This document shows, piece by piece, positions 23,454-35,573 of a DNA stretch of 64,000 bases. The notes beneath the pieces were generated by a model. The model saw only the letters and a list, made by a program, of their open reading frames with translations. It did no database searches and was not told the DNA's origin. Origin of the DNA: Oehlia diaphana (lineage: Eukaryota > Glomeromycota > Glomeromycetes > Glomerales > Glomeraceae); NCBI GenBank assembly GCA_003833135.1, contig QZLH01000131.1, positions 27,151-91,150 on the forward strand, given 5' to 3'. Position 1 is the stretch's first letter; each line of letters opens with the position of its first letter. A program made the position numbers and the translations under genes.

Positions 23454-24750
23454 TTTTTAGGAATGGGTGAGCTACTGATGGACTTATTGAATGTTATGTG
23501 ATTATATGATCTCGAACAAATAGCTGACTAGTATTTAAGCTTTCGAAAATTATTGACAAATTCGGAGGTGAAGATATGATGAATAAATGCTAAGTTCACA
23601 TTAAGACTAATTAGTTAATTTTAGTTTTTACAGATGTATTGTTTAGGATAATTTCGTAGGATTTTGGATTTACGTAAATTTCAATTTTTCAATTTGCTAA
23701 GATATTACTTGAGGGACTTGTTAATTAATTTATAGAAATTTTAATTATTTGGTAAACATTTAGTAATACCCAATGAATAAATGAATGTAAACATTTATAT
23801 CACTTGATTTCAAATAATTATTGAAATTAAATGAACATCATTTCGGCAATTGTCGGACTGTAAAACATATGATTACCAAATTCGGGCATAATAAAAATGA
23901 TTAGATAAAAGTCCAAGGGAGGTCATAAAGTCGGTCATTCTCTTAATATATACTATATAATTATACCGAATCCTTTGTTCGAGGTATGTGCCCCGTGCGG
24001 AGCAACTTTGCCGATGATAAAATTATGTCATAGTAGGTACTTCAAGTCGATCATTTAAATAAACAATAGCATCATGTGATCATGTGTGATCATGTATTTT
24101 GAAATAAATTCAAACTTTGGGGTAATTTTTCCATCTATCTAAGTGAAATGGTCTTCAGGCGACTCAGTTGTTCAGTTTTTTTTGCACTACTTTTGGTTCT
24201 TGTATCAATTTTCTATATAATCATTGCTGATACTGTTTTTACTTTATTAATAAAAATAAAAATAAAATAATTCAAAGTTGATTCATTATAATAAGTCATA
24301 ATAAAAGAGATGAGAACTGAAAATTAGTAGGCAATTATGCCTTTTAAGACCTATAAATGAAGGGATAATGACATGGACACAAATTTTTTTTTAAGAAGTT
24401 GTATTATAATTATTTATTATCAATTTATTTTTATATAATAAAAATAATATTATATTATAATGTAATCCATTCAGCTAGTTAGATTAGTTAGATGTAACTA
24501 ATGAAATAATATTTTACCTACTTTTAAAATCATTTAAATTAATTATAATTTAACCAATTCATATAATTATTTAAAGTAATAATTTATAATTAAATAAAGA
24601 TAGGTTTATAAATTATAAAAAACTCATTTATAATTAGTTTCCTTTTAATTGATTACTTTTTTACCAAAAAACTGAAAGAAATAGAAGTATTATTGTTATT
24701 AGTAATTAAAGGATCTCGGATATCTAATATAAAGATCATAATTAACTTTT
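23454..24750. other. Intergenic, no gene seen
   Basis: No coding signal on either strand. AT content rises sharply from about 24370 on. Confidence 0.55.
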
Positions 24751-24960
24751 GGCCAAAAATACCATTTTTTGCTAAAATTCAAAAAATCATTTTTTGTAAA
24801 TATTTCAGCATCCAGTGATTCAATTTTGATGAACTTTTTTTATTTTGTAGTCCTCATTTAACTCATAATTTAAAAAAAAATTCATCAAAATTGGACCACT
24901 GAATACTAAAAATCTGAAATATTTACAAAAATAATTTTTTAAGCTTTTTAAAAATGGCCA
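24751..24960. mobile_element. Foldback MITE (about 85-bp arms)
   Basis: The arm from 24751 (GGCCAAAAATACC ... CAATTTTGATGAACTTTTTT) is the inverse of the arm ending at 24960 (AAAAATTCATCAAAATTGGACC ... AAAAATGGCC). A loop of about 30 bp separates them. The arms differ by scattered substitutions. No coding capacity. Confidence 0.85.
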
Positions 24961-27064
24961 ATTTGCTAAAAGTGTGACTTATAACCTGTTTTAGAGATGT
25001 CTGGAGATTCTGTAATTAAAATCTTTTTTTGAAGATTTTTTCCATCTATAATGAATTTTTAAGTAATATAATTAATTTATTTGACAATTTAATTTGTAAA
25101 AATTTATAGAAAAGATTTTATATATTAATATTAATAAAAAAAAAAGAATTAAGAATTTTTAAAAATTTGGAATTATTATTTTATCTTAAAATATATAAAA
25201 TAAATAATGATTACTAATCTCAAATTTTAATATTATTTATAAAATTTCTTTATTAACTAATATATAAAAATTAAAGTAATTTATAATAGTATTTATAAAA
25301 TAAAAAGTAATTTTTTTTTAAGAATAATTTATTTATCAATATACAGTACTTTTTTTAAAAATTTTAATATAATTTATTTTATAATTAATATATAAATTAT
25401 TAAGAAAGGAAAAATGGAATGTATTATATTTACAATGAAAAATTTTTACTTTTTTTTAATTTTTATAAAATTAATTTAATTGATTAAACTAAATTTATAT
25501 TTAAATTTAATAAAAAATTAAGTAAATTAAATAAATTAATTAAAAGAATTTTATTCTTAATTTTTATTAGTAATATAATATCTAATATTTGATCAGATTG
25601 ACCTGGAGCTGTCAAGCTAAAAGTATTATTCATAAAATATTTGTGATTATTATGTAATCCAAATATATTCTAATAAAATAATAGTACATGATTCAATATT
25701 TTTAAAAAAAAAAAAGAATTAAAAGAATTTAATTAAATAAATTAAATAAATTAATTAACTCAAATTAAATAAATTAATTAACTCAAATTAAATAAATTTA
25801 ATAAACTAAATTAAATAAATCAAATTATTCAAATAAATTACTATATAAATTATTAAATTATTTTATTTTTTCTATTTTTATAATAATATAAAATATATAA
25901 AAAAAAGTCTATCTATATTATTTAGTATTTACTAATCATTTATCCTATTAATTACAACTAATTTTTTATATTATACCATTTAGTTAAGATTATTTAATTT
26001 TAAATAAATATTTAAATAACTTTTTATAAATTGATTAAGTTACTTTAATTATTTTGATTATTACTACAATATATATTGCAATAAAATTCATAATTTAAAT
26101 ATTTTTGATACTTTTTTTTAAACTAAATATTAATAAAAAAAATTTAAATTAGATTTTTTTTTATATTATTTAAATTTTAAAATTACAAATTTTTTATTTT
26201 TTAATATAATTTTATTTTATTTTTTTAATCTTTTTTATTATTTTTTTAATAAATCAACTTCAAGTAAATTAATAATATAAATTTTATTATATTATTGCTT
26301 TTATTTTATTTATTTTTATTTATTTTTACTTTATTAAAAATTTGTAAAATATATAATAGAAATAAAAATTTTTCTTTTAAAGAATAATTTATTTTAAAAG
26401 TACTATTTAGTTTCTACTGATTATTATTATTTATATTTATATATATATAAATTATTTTTTAGTATTATTAAATTATAATAAAAGATAACTTATATTTTTA
26501 ACTTATATATTTTTTAACTATTAATAAGAAAAAAACATTTAAAAAGAAAGTATAATTTAAAAATCCATTAAATTTTACAAAATAATTATTAATAAAATTT
26601 TCTAATTTTATATAATATTTCAATTTTAATAGTTCCTTATATATTAAAAAAAATTTATAAACAAAATTTTATAAAATGCAAATTCTATTATTAAAAAAAA
26701 AATTTAGAAATTTAACTTTTAAACTTTATAATAAATTAGATAAAACCATTAATTAATTGTTAAATATTTTTATTATAAAGGGATTTAATTTTAACTATAA
26801 TAAAAAAAAAATATAATTCATTGATTTTATATTAATTAAAAAATGTAAAAAAATATATTATTATTTTTTTATATTTATTAATAAAATGTTTATAATAATA
26901 GCATTGCTAAGGGTCCACTTATTATAAAATTAGTATATCTAATTCAATAAAGAAAAAGACTATAACTAATGCATTAGTTAAATTAAATTAATTATTTAAT
27001 AATTATAAATCTATTATTAATTTTCATTAAGAAAAACATCATCTTAAAAAGTACAACCTTTATT
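24961..27064. other. Extremely AT-rich block
   Basis: Apart from 25590-25625, this 2.1 kb is almost free of G and C and has no open frame of note. It contains the hypermutated MED9 copy described separately. Its composition is well below that of neighbouring intergenic DNA, which suggests active C-to-T/G-to-A mutation and not only ordinary drift (inference). Confidence 0.7.
25700..26570 (-). pseudogene. Hypermutated (RIP-like) copy of MED9
   Basis: Aligned by eye to 27430-28080. The copy keeps anchors such as ATTGCTTTTATTT (26294 versus 27829), AATTTGTAAAATAT and ATTAATAAAAAAA, in the same order and orientation. Most differences are C-to-T or G-to-A. For example, CGGCTCCAGGTAAATC in exon 2 reads CAACTTCAAGTAAATT (about 26254), and AACTATCGGTAAGAAAAACAG just upstream of the start reads AACTATTAATAAGAAAAAAACA. 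About 110 bp around intron 1 is missing. The repeat-rich tail of exon 3 is matched only loosely by AAATAAATTAATTAA units at 25730-25830. Confidence 0.75.
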
Positions 27065-27118
27065 TTAACCTTCAGTAGTGTCCATCTGATTATTATCTTC
27101 TGTTGGAACAGTATTTAC

Positions 27119-27149
<31 letters not shown>

Positions 27150-28043
27150 TCAGGATTAATTTGATTAATTGATTCAAGTTCAAGTGAATTAATTGCATCA
27201 AATGTATCAAGTGAATCAAGTAAACTAATTTGATTTGATGAATTAGGTGGATCAATTAGATTTAATGGATCAAGTGTATTAAGTGAATCAAGTGGAAGAA
27301 TTGAAATTGAATCAAGTGAATCAAGTGGATTAAGTGAGTCAATTGGATCAATTGAACCAAGTGAATCAAGTGAATTAAGTGAGTCAAGTGGATTAATTGG
27401 ATTAGATTGATCGAGTGGATTAATTGGATTATTTGGATTAGGTGGATTACTTTGAATATTTTGATTATTTTGATTATTATAACATATTGCAGCTGCAGTT
27501 TGAAAAATTTGTAATCCTAAATATCTTTGACGCCTTTTCCTAAATTGAACATTAATAAAAAAAAAAAAATTAAATAAACTTCTTTCATGTCATTTAAAAA
27601 CCATTAATTTTAAAACTACAAACTTCTTATTTTCTAATATTTCTTTGTCTTCATTTCTTAATCTTTCTTGTCGTTCTCTTGATAAATCGGCTCCAGGTAA
27701 ATCATCTAATAATTTTTGACATCGATTAACTTTATCTTTTAATTTTCTCATCTAAAAACAAAAAAAGAAAAATGTTAATTCTGATTTCTGATAAAATAAT
27801 TCGGTAAATAACATAAATTTACTGTACCATTGCTTTTATTTCTTGTTCATTTTTACCTGTTTCTACTTTATCAAGAATTTGTAAAATATGTGGCAGGAAT
27901 GAAAATTCTTCTCTTGGAAAACGATCTATTTCAGAGGAACTTCCCGTTGCTGTTACTGGTGTTTGTGGTTGAGATTGTGATAACATAAAACTACTTCCCG
28001 GTGTTACTAAAACCGTAGAATCAAATGAAGAGTAGCTTTGCAT
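27065..28043 (-). CDS. MED9: Mediator complex subunit 9 (Med9/Cse2-like)
   Basis: Three exons (28043-27828, 27751-27624, 27539-27065) give 272 aa. Med9 sits in the Mediator middle module and helps transmit regulatory signals to RNA polymerase II. Seen: after a Ser/Thr-rich start, FSFLPHILQILDKVE and then a coiled coil with KLKDKVNRCQKLLDDLPGAD followed by LSRERQERL. These are the two conserved Med9 helices. The frame continues into KKRQRYLGLQIFQTAAAICY and an unusual tail of about 130 residues made of Leu-Asp-Ser/Asn-Pro repeats (LDSLNSLDSLGSIDPI style) ending in a Thr run. Typical Med9 proteins are shorter and lack this tail. A decayed copy lies just downstream at 25700-26570. Confidence 0.82.
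27130..27470 (-). repeat. Low-complexity coding repeat in MED9 tail
   Basis: Degenerate 9-18 bp units (AATCAAGTG, GATTAAGTG, GAATTAAGTGA on the plus strand) encode the Leu-Asp-Ser/Asn-Pro-rich tail. It is followed by an ACT/ACC run encoding Thr. Confidence 0.8.
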
Positions 28044-28524
28044 TTTTTTTTTTTAACTATCGGTAAGAAAAACAGTTGACGGAGAAAATGTCATACAATA
28101 ATCATAAATAATAGGACTTGATTCAATTACAGTATATATGTAACGCGAATTGCCGATCAATTTCTGTTGTCTTTACAGTAGTTTACATTAGATTGCATTT
28201 GATTCTGTCGTCACTTGTTTTAAATCTTGTAATATGAAAACTTACCGTACCTATACATTCTTTTATCATTTTTTATCATTGTTAATGTTTACGCGTTTTA
28301 AATGACAAATAAAAATTGTATGTGATTAGCACATTAGAATATATTATAAAATAAATAAATATATAAATTTATTTTAATTTAAAAAATGTCTGTACAAAAG
28401 TTCAAGTTAATGAATACAAAATTGAATAAATAAATAATATAATAATAATATATACATAAATTTCCCCCATTATTCCCAAAATCTACATTGTTAATTTACT
28501 AATCAATAATTGAGTATTTGTCAC
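28044..28524. other. Intergenic region MED9 / TLC gene
   Basis: 480 bp upstream of MED9 and downstream of the TLC gene, since both are minus-strand genes. No gene or defined site seen. Confidence 0.5.
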
Positions 28525-29499
28525 TTAATATATTAAAGTGAATAATGTATTTGATCTTCTTTCTTCTACTTCCGAATCATTTTCTTCTTTTTCTAAGAAA
28601 TAATGTATAGGTTTAGGTTGAATACTGTTTAAAGCTTCTTCTAATTCTTTTTTACTATAAAACATTTTATTATATTGAGATAATTTTCTTTGTCGATTTC
28701 TTGCATAGACTTTTTGTCTAATAAAACCATAAAACCAATAACAATGAAAGGGATAAAGAAAGGATAATATCAACCAAATTGATTTTGATTGATGATAATT
28801 AAAATAAAGGTATATCATTATAGCATGAAATAATAATCTTGTTGAAACGAATGTTATTGCATATAAAAGATCTTGTTTAGGAGATTTGTTATTGATTTTT
28901 TCAGTTGCTAGAACAAGTGTTGAAGCCTATTTTTTTTTTTTAAAAAAAAAAATGGGAATTAATTTCATTAATTTCATAAAAAATTAAAAATCACTAAAAA
29001 TTGAAAATTACTAAAAGATGCAGCATAAATTTACCTCAAAAATAGACATTAAACAAAATATTTCTGTTCTTTGATTATAAATAACAAAACTCGATAATAC
29101 AAGATAAACCAAATGTAAATAACCTTTCATACTGGTTATATTACTATTTTCATTTTCATAAAAGAATTTACTCAATAATAAATCAATTATACAATAAGTC
29201 ATAAAAAATCCAACCAATATTATAGATAAATTTGATTCACTTGGAAGATTATTAACATTCCAATTAGCGTTAAAAATCAATTGATATAAGAATGGTATTG
29301 AACCTAATGTCATTACTATTGATGTTAAAAATGTTAAAAACCAAGCTTTTTGTTGTTTATTTTTATTTTTTGTAAAAAAAATAAAACTTGTTAATAATAA
29401 TGTTGAAGAAAATAAGAAAGAATTTGTAAGTAAAGAAGCGTTAGGAATTGTAAAGAAATTCAGTGATAATAAAGAAGGTGATTTGTTGGAGGATGGCAT
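28525..29499 (-). CDS. TLC-domain multi-pass membrane protein
   Basis: Two exons (29499-29035, 28926-28525) give 288 aa. Hydrophobic segments suggest six to seven membrane passes. The core reads GYLHLVYLVLSSFVIYNQRTEI followed by a segment with STLVLA, then a second pair of helices and HCYWFYGFIRQKVYARNRQ before a charged cytosolic tail (about 50 residues, Glu-rich). This order fits TRAM/LAG1/CLN8 proteins of the TLCD/TMEM56 type, which act on or sense membrane lipids. It lacks the double-His motif of ceramide synthases, so ceramide synthase activity is not expected. The family call is moderate and based on topology and short motifs. Confidence 0.6.
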
Positions 29500-30122
29500 G
29501 ATGTTTTAAAACTATTAGCGAAATAATGTGAATATAACCACGAAATAATGTAAGTATAACTACGCAGATTATATAATGGCTCCAGGGCAAAAAAAAAAAT
29601 AAATAAATAAATAAAAATAAAATTATCAGGAAAAGAATTAAAGGAAATATAAAGAAAAAATTTGTAAATTTGATGATTTTTTATATGAGTAAGTTATAAA
29701 AGTTTGATGAACCAATCAAAATGATCGAAAAATGCATTAAATCGTTGTTAATTCATTATTGCTTTATTAAAAAAGGGAAAAGGGGAAATGTATGTGTATA
29801 TAAAAATAATACAATACTAGAAATGGAAGAACCGATTACAAATGACGAACAATTCTATGACAATCTATTTTTTTAATACGAAAATCATTGTTTCTTTTCT
29901 AAGGACAATATATTTATTGACAATAGATAGGTGCCACATTGATAATTAGTTAATTATAATTCGTACAATTTTTTTTTATTTTTATTTATTTACTTTTTAA
30001 GCCGTTATAGTAAAAAAAAAGAAATAATGGGGCAATATGAGATAAGTCATGTGATATATTTACTTTACAAGAAACAAATAAACAAAAAAAATCATTTAAT
30101 CAAATTTATAAAAAGTAACAAT
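29500..30122. other. Intergenic, no gene seen
   Basis: AT-rich spacer between the TLC gene and the coiled-coil array, with a short (AAAT)n run near 29600. No coding signal. Confidence 0.55.
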
Positions 30123-31140
30123 TCACAAAGTACAATTAAGTGATTTTCGGATAAATTTGTAATGACTCTCTTTCAAAATATCTAAAGCTAATCTTAAATG
30201 TTTAAGATCTTCTCTAGTGACTTCAAATTTACTAACTTTTTTAGTTTCATTAGAAACATTAAACAAATCATCTTGATAATTATTTAAAATTTGACTCATT
30301 TTATCTAAATTACCGTTAGTATTATTAAAATGATTTAATATGTGATTAACGATCTCAAGTTCTCTTTTGGCTTTAATTATATCAACTAAATATTTTGAAT
30401 CACATTCTCCATTTTTAATAAATTCTTCGGCTCCTTTTATTCCATCTTCAAAATTACTTTCATTATTATTTATATTATCTACTATATCAAATATAGAATT
30501 TCGTCCATTATCCACTAATTTCTTAAATTCATTGATCTTTTTTATCATTATATTTAATCTTTCATTAAAATATTTTGAATAATTCTCATTTTGTAAATAA
30601 ATCAAAATTTTCGAATCTAACCGATTTATAATATTTCCAATCTCTTCATCAAATGTTTCATATATTTTAGATCCTTTGCTATAAAATTCTATGAATGAAT
30701 TACCAACTATGGTTATTTTACTTTCAATTTTACGTAATTCTATTGATATTTGACATCCATGAAATTCAAATGCTGGACTTCTTTGAATCATATTCGCTAC
30801 TTTACGAAATGCAATGGAATATTCCATAATTGTATTTGCGGCTAAAACAAAAAGTAAAATTAATTATAATAAATCAATATATATTTATATATGTATATAT
30901 ATTTTCACATGAAAGCTTACCTGGAAGTGATAATTTATTAATTTCTTCAAAAGCATCATTTGTTGTTGTAGAAAATTTTTGAAAAAAAGATACATTATTT
31001 TTTACATATACCTAAAAGAAAAAATATATATGTTATTCATGTATATGTATTTTTTTAAAAAAATAAATTCTTTATAAACTTACAAAATAAAAAATTACAG
31101 AGACAATCAAAACTATTATGCTGGTTATTACTCCTTTCAT
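30123..31140 (-). CDS. Coiled-coil membrane protein, array member G1
   Basis: Three exons (31140-31084, 31011-30921, 30841-30123) give 288 aa. The family is not one I recognise. Exon 1 encodes a signal anchor (MKGVITSIIVLIVSVIFYF). Exon 2 ends with the array-wide juxtamembrane motif FEEINKLSLP. Exon 3 is one long helical domain: VANMIQRSPAFEFHGCQI, FYSKGSKIYETFDEEIGNII, then regularly spaced charged heptads to the C-terminus. Intron positions are the same in members G2, G4 and G5. The likely topology is a single N-terminal pass with a large helical domain on one face of the membrane (inference). Confidence 0.78.
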
Positions 31141-31179
31141 ATCGATTGTAAAAATGAAAAAAGTTTAAAAAATTATTTC

Positions 31180-31530
31180 CTCAAAAATCTGCTCTATTTA
31201 TAACTAAAAAGAGAAAAAGAAGAAAGAAGAGGAACTACGAACTGTTGTACAACTTTAAAAAATCAACATAAAAATTTCGTCAAAAAATATGTCTGATTTA
31301 AAATTAAAGAGAAAAAGAAGAGGAACCGTGAACTGTTTCACAACTTTAAAAAATCAACAGAAATTTCGTCAAAAAATCTGTCCGATTTAAAAATAAAAAG
31401 AGAAAAAGAAGAGGAACTGTGAACTGTTGCACAACTTTAAAAAATCAACATAAAAATTTTTCATTAAAAAATCAAAAAATCCACGATTTAAAATCAAAAA
31501 GAGAAAAGGACGAACTGTCGTACAACTTTT
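31180..31530. repeat. Tandem repeat of about 105 bp upstream of G1
   Basis: About three and a half copies of a unit containing GAACTGTTGCACAACTTTAA, AAATTTCGTCAAAAAATCTG and AGAGAAAAAGAAGAGGAA lie between the G1 start and the 3' end of G2. They cover the likely G1 promoter and 5' leader region. Confidence 0.88.
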
Positions 31531-31590
31531 TATTTAACTACTTATAGATTTATTATATACATATATTAGTAATTTAATGACGTCACTACA

Positions 31591-32579
31591 TTATAACAGT
31601 ACAACGTCTACAAATCTATCCTTTAAATTATTATCAATAAATTTTAAAGATTCAAGACCTTCTTTAGTAAATTCAACTATACCATCATATCTATCATCAA
31701 GTTCATCATAAATATCTGTTAATTTATTTTCATAATCCTTTAAAATTTTTTCCATCTTATCTAAATTACTATAATTTTCACGTAAATGATTTAAAATATT
31801 ATTAATTCCGCAAAGTTCTTTTTTAATTCCTACAATATCTTCTTCATCATCTATATTAAAAGTAATGACTTTTTTTAACTCATCAGAAATATAATTTACT
31901 GTATCATTTCCATCATTTTCTGCTCTTTGTATAGAATTATAAGTTTGTCGAACTAATATTCTAAATTCTTTGATTTTTTTTATTAACACATTTAATCTTT
32001 CTTTAAAATATCTAGCATCTCCTTTTCTTATATTATTTGGATTTAATCGATAAATCATCGCTTTGATTTCTATATCAAATGATTTATATACTGTTGAACC
32101 TTTACTATACATTTTTTGTATTAAATGACCTGATTCTCTGATTCGTTCTCCAAATTCACGTAATCTTTTTTCCATTTGAGCTCCATGAGATTTAAATATT
32201 GGATTTCTCTGAATCTTATTTGCCATTATACGACATGTTACTGTATGTTCTATCATGGCCGTATATTTGACTATAATGATAATTTGATTAATATTATAAT
32301 ACGAAAATGAATTTAATCGAATGAATGAAATTTTTTTTTTTTTACTTGGAAGTTCAATATTGTTAATTTCTTCCAAAATATCGTTCGTTACATGAGAAAA
32401 TTGCATTAAAAAAAAAGTTGGTGGTCTTGCACGTAGAAATACCTAATTTTTTTTTAAAGGACTTTATTATTAAGGACTTAAAAAAAACTTTTGTAAATGT
32501 TTTATATTCTATTACTTACAAACCAAATTATTATGGAGAAAAATAAAACAAATGCACTTGTTAACGTTAACCCTTTCAT
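31591..32579 (-). CDS. Coiled-coil membrane protein, array member G2
   Basis: Three exons (32579-32520, 32442-32346, 32270-31591) give 278 aa. Signal anchor MKGLTLTSAFVLFFSIIIWF, juxtamembrane LEEINNIELP, then the shared domain: MANKIQRNPIFKSHGAQM, MYSKGSTVYKSFDIEIKAMI, ARYFKERLNVLIKKIKEFR and a C-terminal coiled coil. An in-frame reading through the last intron would add a spurious segment (KKKKISF...). Splicing at 32345/32271 removes it and matches the other members. Function unknown. Confidence 0.76.
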
Positions 32580-32789
32580 ATTTAATATTATTGTAAAAAA
32601 TTTATTTTATTTTTTTTAAAAAAAAGAAATTTTTAGGTACAAAGAAAAAAAGAAAAATTGATTTAAGAATCAGAAGTCTGCAGTCGATTAAATATATCTT
32701 TTTAACCGCAGTTTAATTACGTCACTATACAGCAAAGCTATTTAAACTATTTAAGCTATTAAAAGCTATTAAAAGCTATTAACAAGCTA

Positions 32790-33856
32790 TTAACAAGTAA
32801 TTAGAGATTTTTGGATAAATTTACGATGACTGTCCTTCACCCTAACAATAGCATTTTGTAAATGGACAAGATCTTCATTCTTAACTTCAAATGTACCATC
32901 TTCTTCATCTTCATCTCTATTATTATTATCAAGTTCCTGAGACATATCTGATAAATTATCTTCATAAGCCATTAAAAGTTTTCTCATTATATCTAATTTA
33001 TCCGCAATATTATTTAAACGATCTAAAAAATTATTAATAATAATAATTTCTTTAATAGCAAAATCTTTATCAATTGTATGTCCTAAATAATCTAATTCAG
33101 TAATAATAAAATTTTCTGCTTCTCTCATTCCATCATGAATATAACCTTCAGTAATATCTCTAGTTTTTTCTACTTCTTGTATAAAATTTTGAGCTTCTTC
33201 TATTGATTGTTTAAATTCTTTAACTTTTATTATTATAAAATTAATTTTTTCTTTAAAATATTCTGTTTTACCCTTTTTTTGATATTTAAAACGTTTTATC
33301 ATTTCTTCAATTTTTTCATCAAATGTTTCATATACTTTTGATCCTTTACTATACATTTTTTGTATTAAAAGATTTGCTACTAATATTTCTTCTTTAAATT
33401 TACGTAATCCTGTTGCTATTTGACATCCATGAAATTCAAATGCTGGACTCCTTTGAATCATACTTGCTATTTTACGACAATCTAATCCATTTGATCCTCC
33501 TATTGTTGTATTTGCTGTTAACTTTTTAACATCATCAAACATATCAATTGTTGTATCCGAGAGTTTTTTAATAGGTGCAGTTTTTGGTTTTGATTTTACA
33601 TTATTATTAGGAGAAATCTATTTTTTTTTTTTTTTTGAAAAAGAAATAGAAATAGAATTATAATAATTATTTAATTAATGTCATTAAAAACATACTAATT
33701 TTTTTTTTTACTTACGGTCCAATTCATTAAAATCATCGAGAAAATTAAAATAAATATTGTTATTGCGATCCATAATTTAATACCACGATTCTGAAATTTT
33801 TGAGATAAATTATTTTTAATTTGACAAATTATTTCAATTATTTCGTTTAGCTGCAT
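32790..33856 (-). CDS. Coiled-coil membrane protein, array member G3
   Basis: Two exons (33856-33716, 33617-32790) give 322 aa from the start MQLNEIIEII. An in-frame ATG at 33889 would add 11 residues. A single membrane helix (KLWIAITIFILIFSMILM) is preceded by about 28 residues, and a Lys/Pro-rich linker follows. The usual FEEIN motif is replaced by a diverged MFDDVKKLT. The shared domain follows: IASMIQRSPAFEFHGCQIA, MYSKGSKVYETFDEKI, YIHDGMREAENFI and an Asp/Glu/Asn-rich segment (LDNNNRDEDEEDG). The motif core is closest to G1 (same HGCQI variant). Confidence 0.76.
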
Positions 33857-34212
33857 CTTAAAAAAAATACACATATGTTTACAGTTCATTTACGTGATTG
33901 TATTATATATAAATAACTGTTTAGTGTTACACATATTTAGTTAATTTATAAGTAAATCTGTACTAACCAAAAAGAACGATTAATGAATTTTCACACTGTG
34001 GCGCAAATCGAATGTATTCGTGTCATATAACACGTTAAGTGTTATATGAAAAAAGACGATTTATTCAATAAAAAAAACTTTACAGTTATAGAAATATAAC
34101 ATAACCCTCTCATCCTCGATATTTCCCCAATCCCCCTCACCAAAATAAAAAAAAAAACAAAAAAAAACAAAAAAGAAGAAAAAAAAAGAAAGATAAATTC
34201 AATTACAAATGA

Positions 34213-35573
34213 TTAATTAGAAAGATGATTAAATTTTAAGTGACTAGCTTTTAAAGTTTCGACGGCAATCTTTAAATGCTTAATATCTTCTTTGTTAACT
34301 TCAAATATACCATCTTCTTCATCTTTACCAAAAGTACCAAGTTCAGCTTCAACATTTAACAATTTATCTTCATAACTACTTAAGATTTTTCTTATTTTAT
34401 CTAAATGAACTGCAGTACTATCTAAATGACCTAAAAGATCTGTAATAAATTGAAGTTCTTTTTTAGCTCTACTAAGTTCAGCAGTTTTCTGTGAATCTTC
34501 ATTGTTATTGCTAATATACTTTTCTGCTTCCCTTAATCCATCAATAATATATCCTTCGGTATCATGTCTAGTTTCTTCCGCATTTACTATCGAACTTTGA
34601 GTCATTTCAACATGTTGTCTAAAATCTTTAATTTTGTTTATTAACTTACTTAATTTATTTCTAAAATATTTGGCGTCACCTTTCTTTGGGGTTTGTTTTA
34701 ATCGATTTATCATCGCTTCAATATCTGTATCAAATGTTTTGTATACTGTTGAACCTTTATTATACATGTTTTGTAAATGTCTTCCTGCTAAAGTTATTTT
34801 TTCTCCAAAATTACGAAGACCTGTCGCAATTTGATTTCCATGATCTTTAAAAGCTGGAGAATTTTGAACCATATTTGCAGCATTTCGACTTGTTACTGTA
34901 TGTTGTGTTAACATACTTGAAGCTGTAAAATGGGTATATGTGAATCAATGAATGCAATCAATATGTTTTCACCTTGAAAAAATACAAAATGGTAGCCAGA
35001 TTTAAGGTATGTAAAAATACCTGGAAGATCGACGCTATTAATCTCCTCAAAAGTAGTAGTTGTCGTATCAACAAAATCTCGAATAAAATCAGAAGGCGGT
35101 TGTTCAGGAATTAACTATTTCAATTATATACATATTATATGTACCTTAAAAAAAATATACCCATAATATAAAAGAAAAACTTAAAATTTATAATAAACTT
35201 ACAAAGTAGTATAATAACATCGTTAAAACGGTGACGGTTACCCCAATTTTAGCATTGCGAGATAATTGAGGACATTTATCTCTCATTAAATTTAAATAAT
35301 ATATTAAATTATTTATAATATTGGAATCATTATTGTTTGAAGATGAAGAGGTTTGATCCGTTGATTCTTGACGAGGTATATTTTTTCTTCCACGAATTTC
35401 TTGTTCCTCTTTAATTTCATGAATATAACGATAAGTAGCTTTTCTACGACCATCGTCCTCAGCGTATTCGGTAAGCTAAATAATATTTTTATAATAATGT
35501 TAAAATAATAAATGATGATAATAATAATTTATTTATCAGATATTTTTAATAAACTGACCTTTCTATTAGTCAT
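34213..35573 (-). CDS. Coiled-coil membrane protein, array member G4
   Basis: Four exons (35573-35559, 35475-35203, 35114-35021, 34922-34213) give 363 aa. The first exon is only five codons (MTNRK). Exon 2 carries an N-terminal region of about 70 residues rich in charged and Ser/Asn residues (EEQEIRGRKNIPRQES...) before the membrane helix (KIGVTVTVLTMLLYY). Exon 3 ends FEEINSVDLP. Exon 4 is the shared helical domain (AANMVQNSPAFKDHGNQIA, MYNKGSTVYKTFDTDIEAMI, GYIIDGLREAEKYI). The extended cytosolic-looking N-terminus is intermediate between short members G1/G2 and the very long G5. Confidence 0.78.

Noticed and set aside
25590..25625. ACCTGGAGCTGTCAAGC resembling the MED9 exon 2 sense strand (ACCTGGAGCCGATTTATCAAG), suggesting a further inverted copy
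   Set aside because: Similarity is limited to about 20 bases with gaps and has no flanking support; likely chance.
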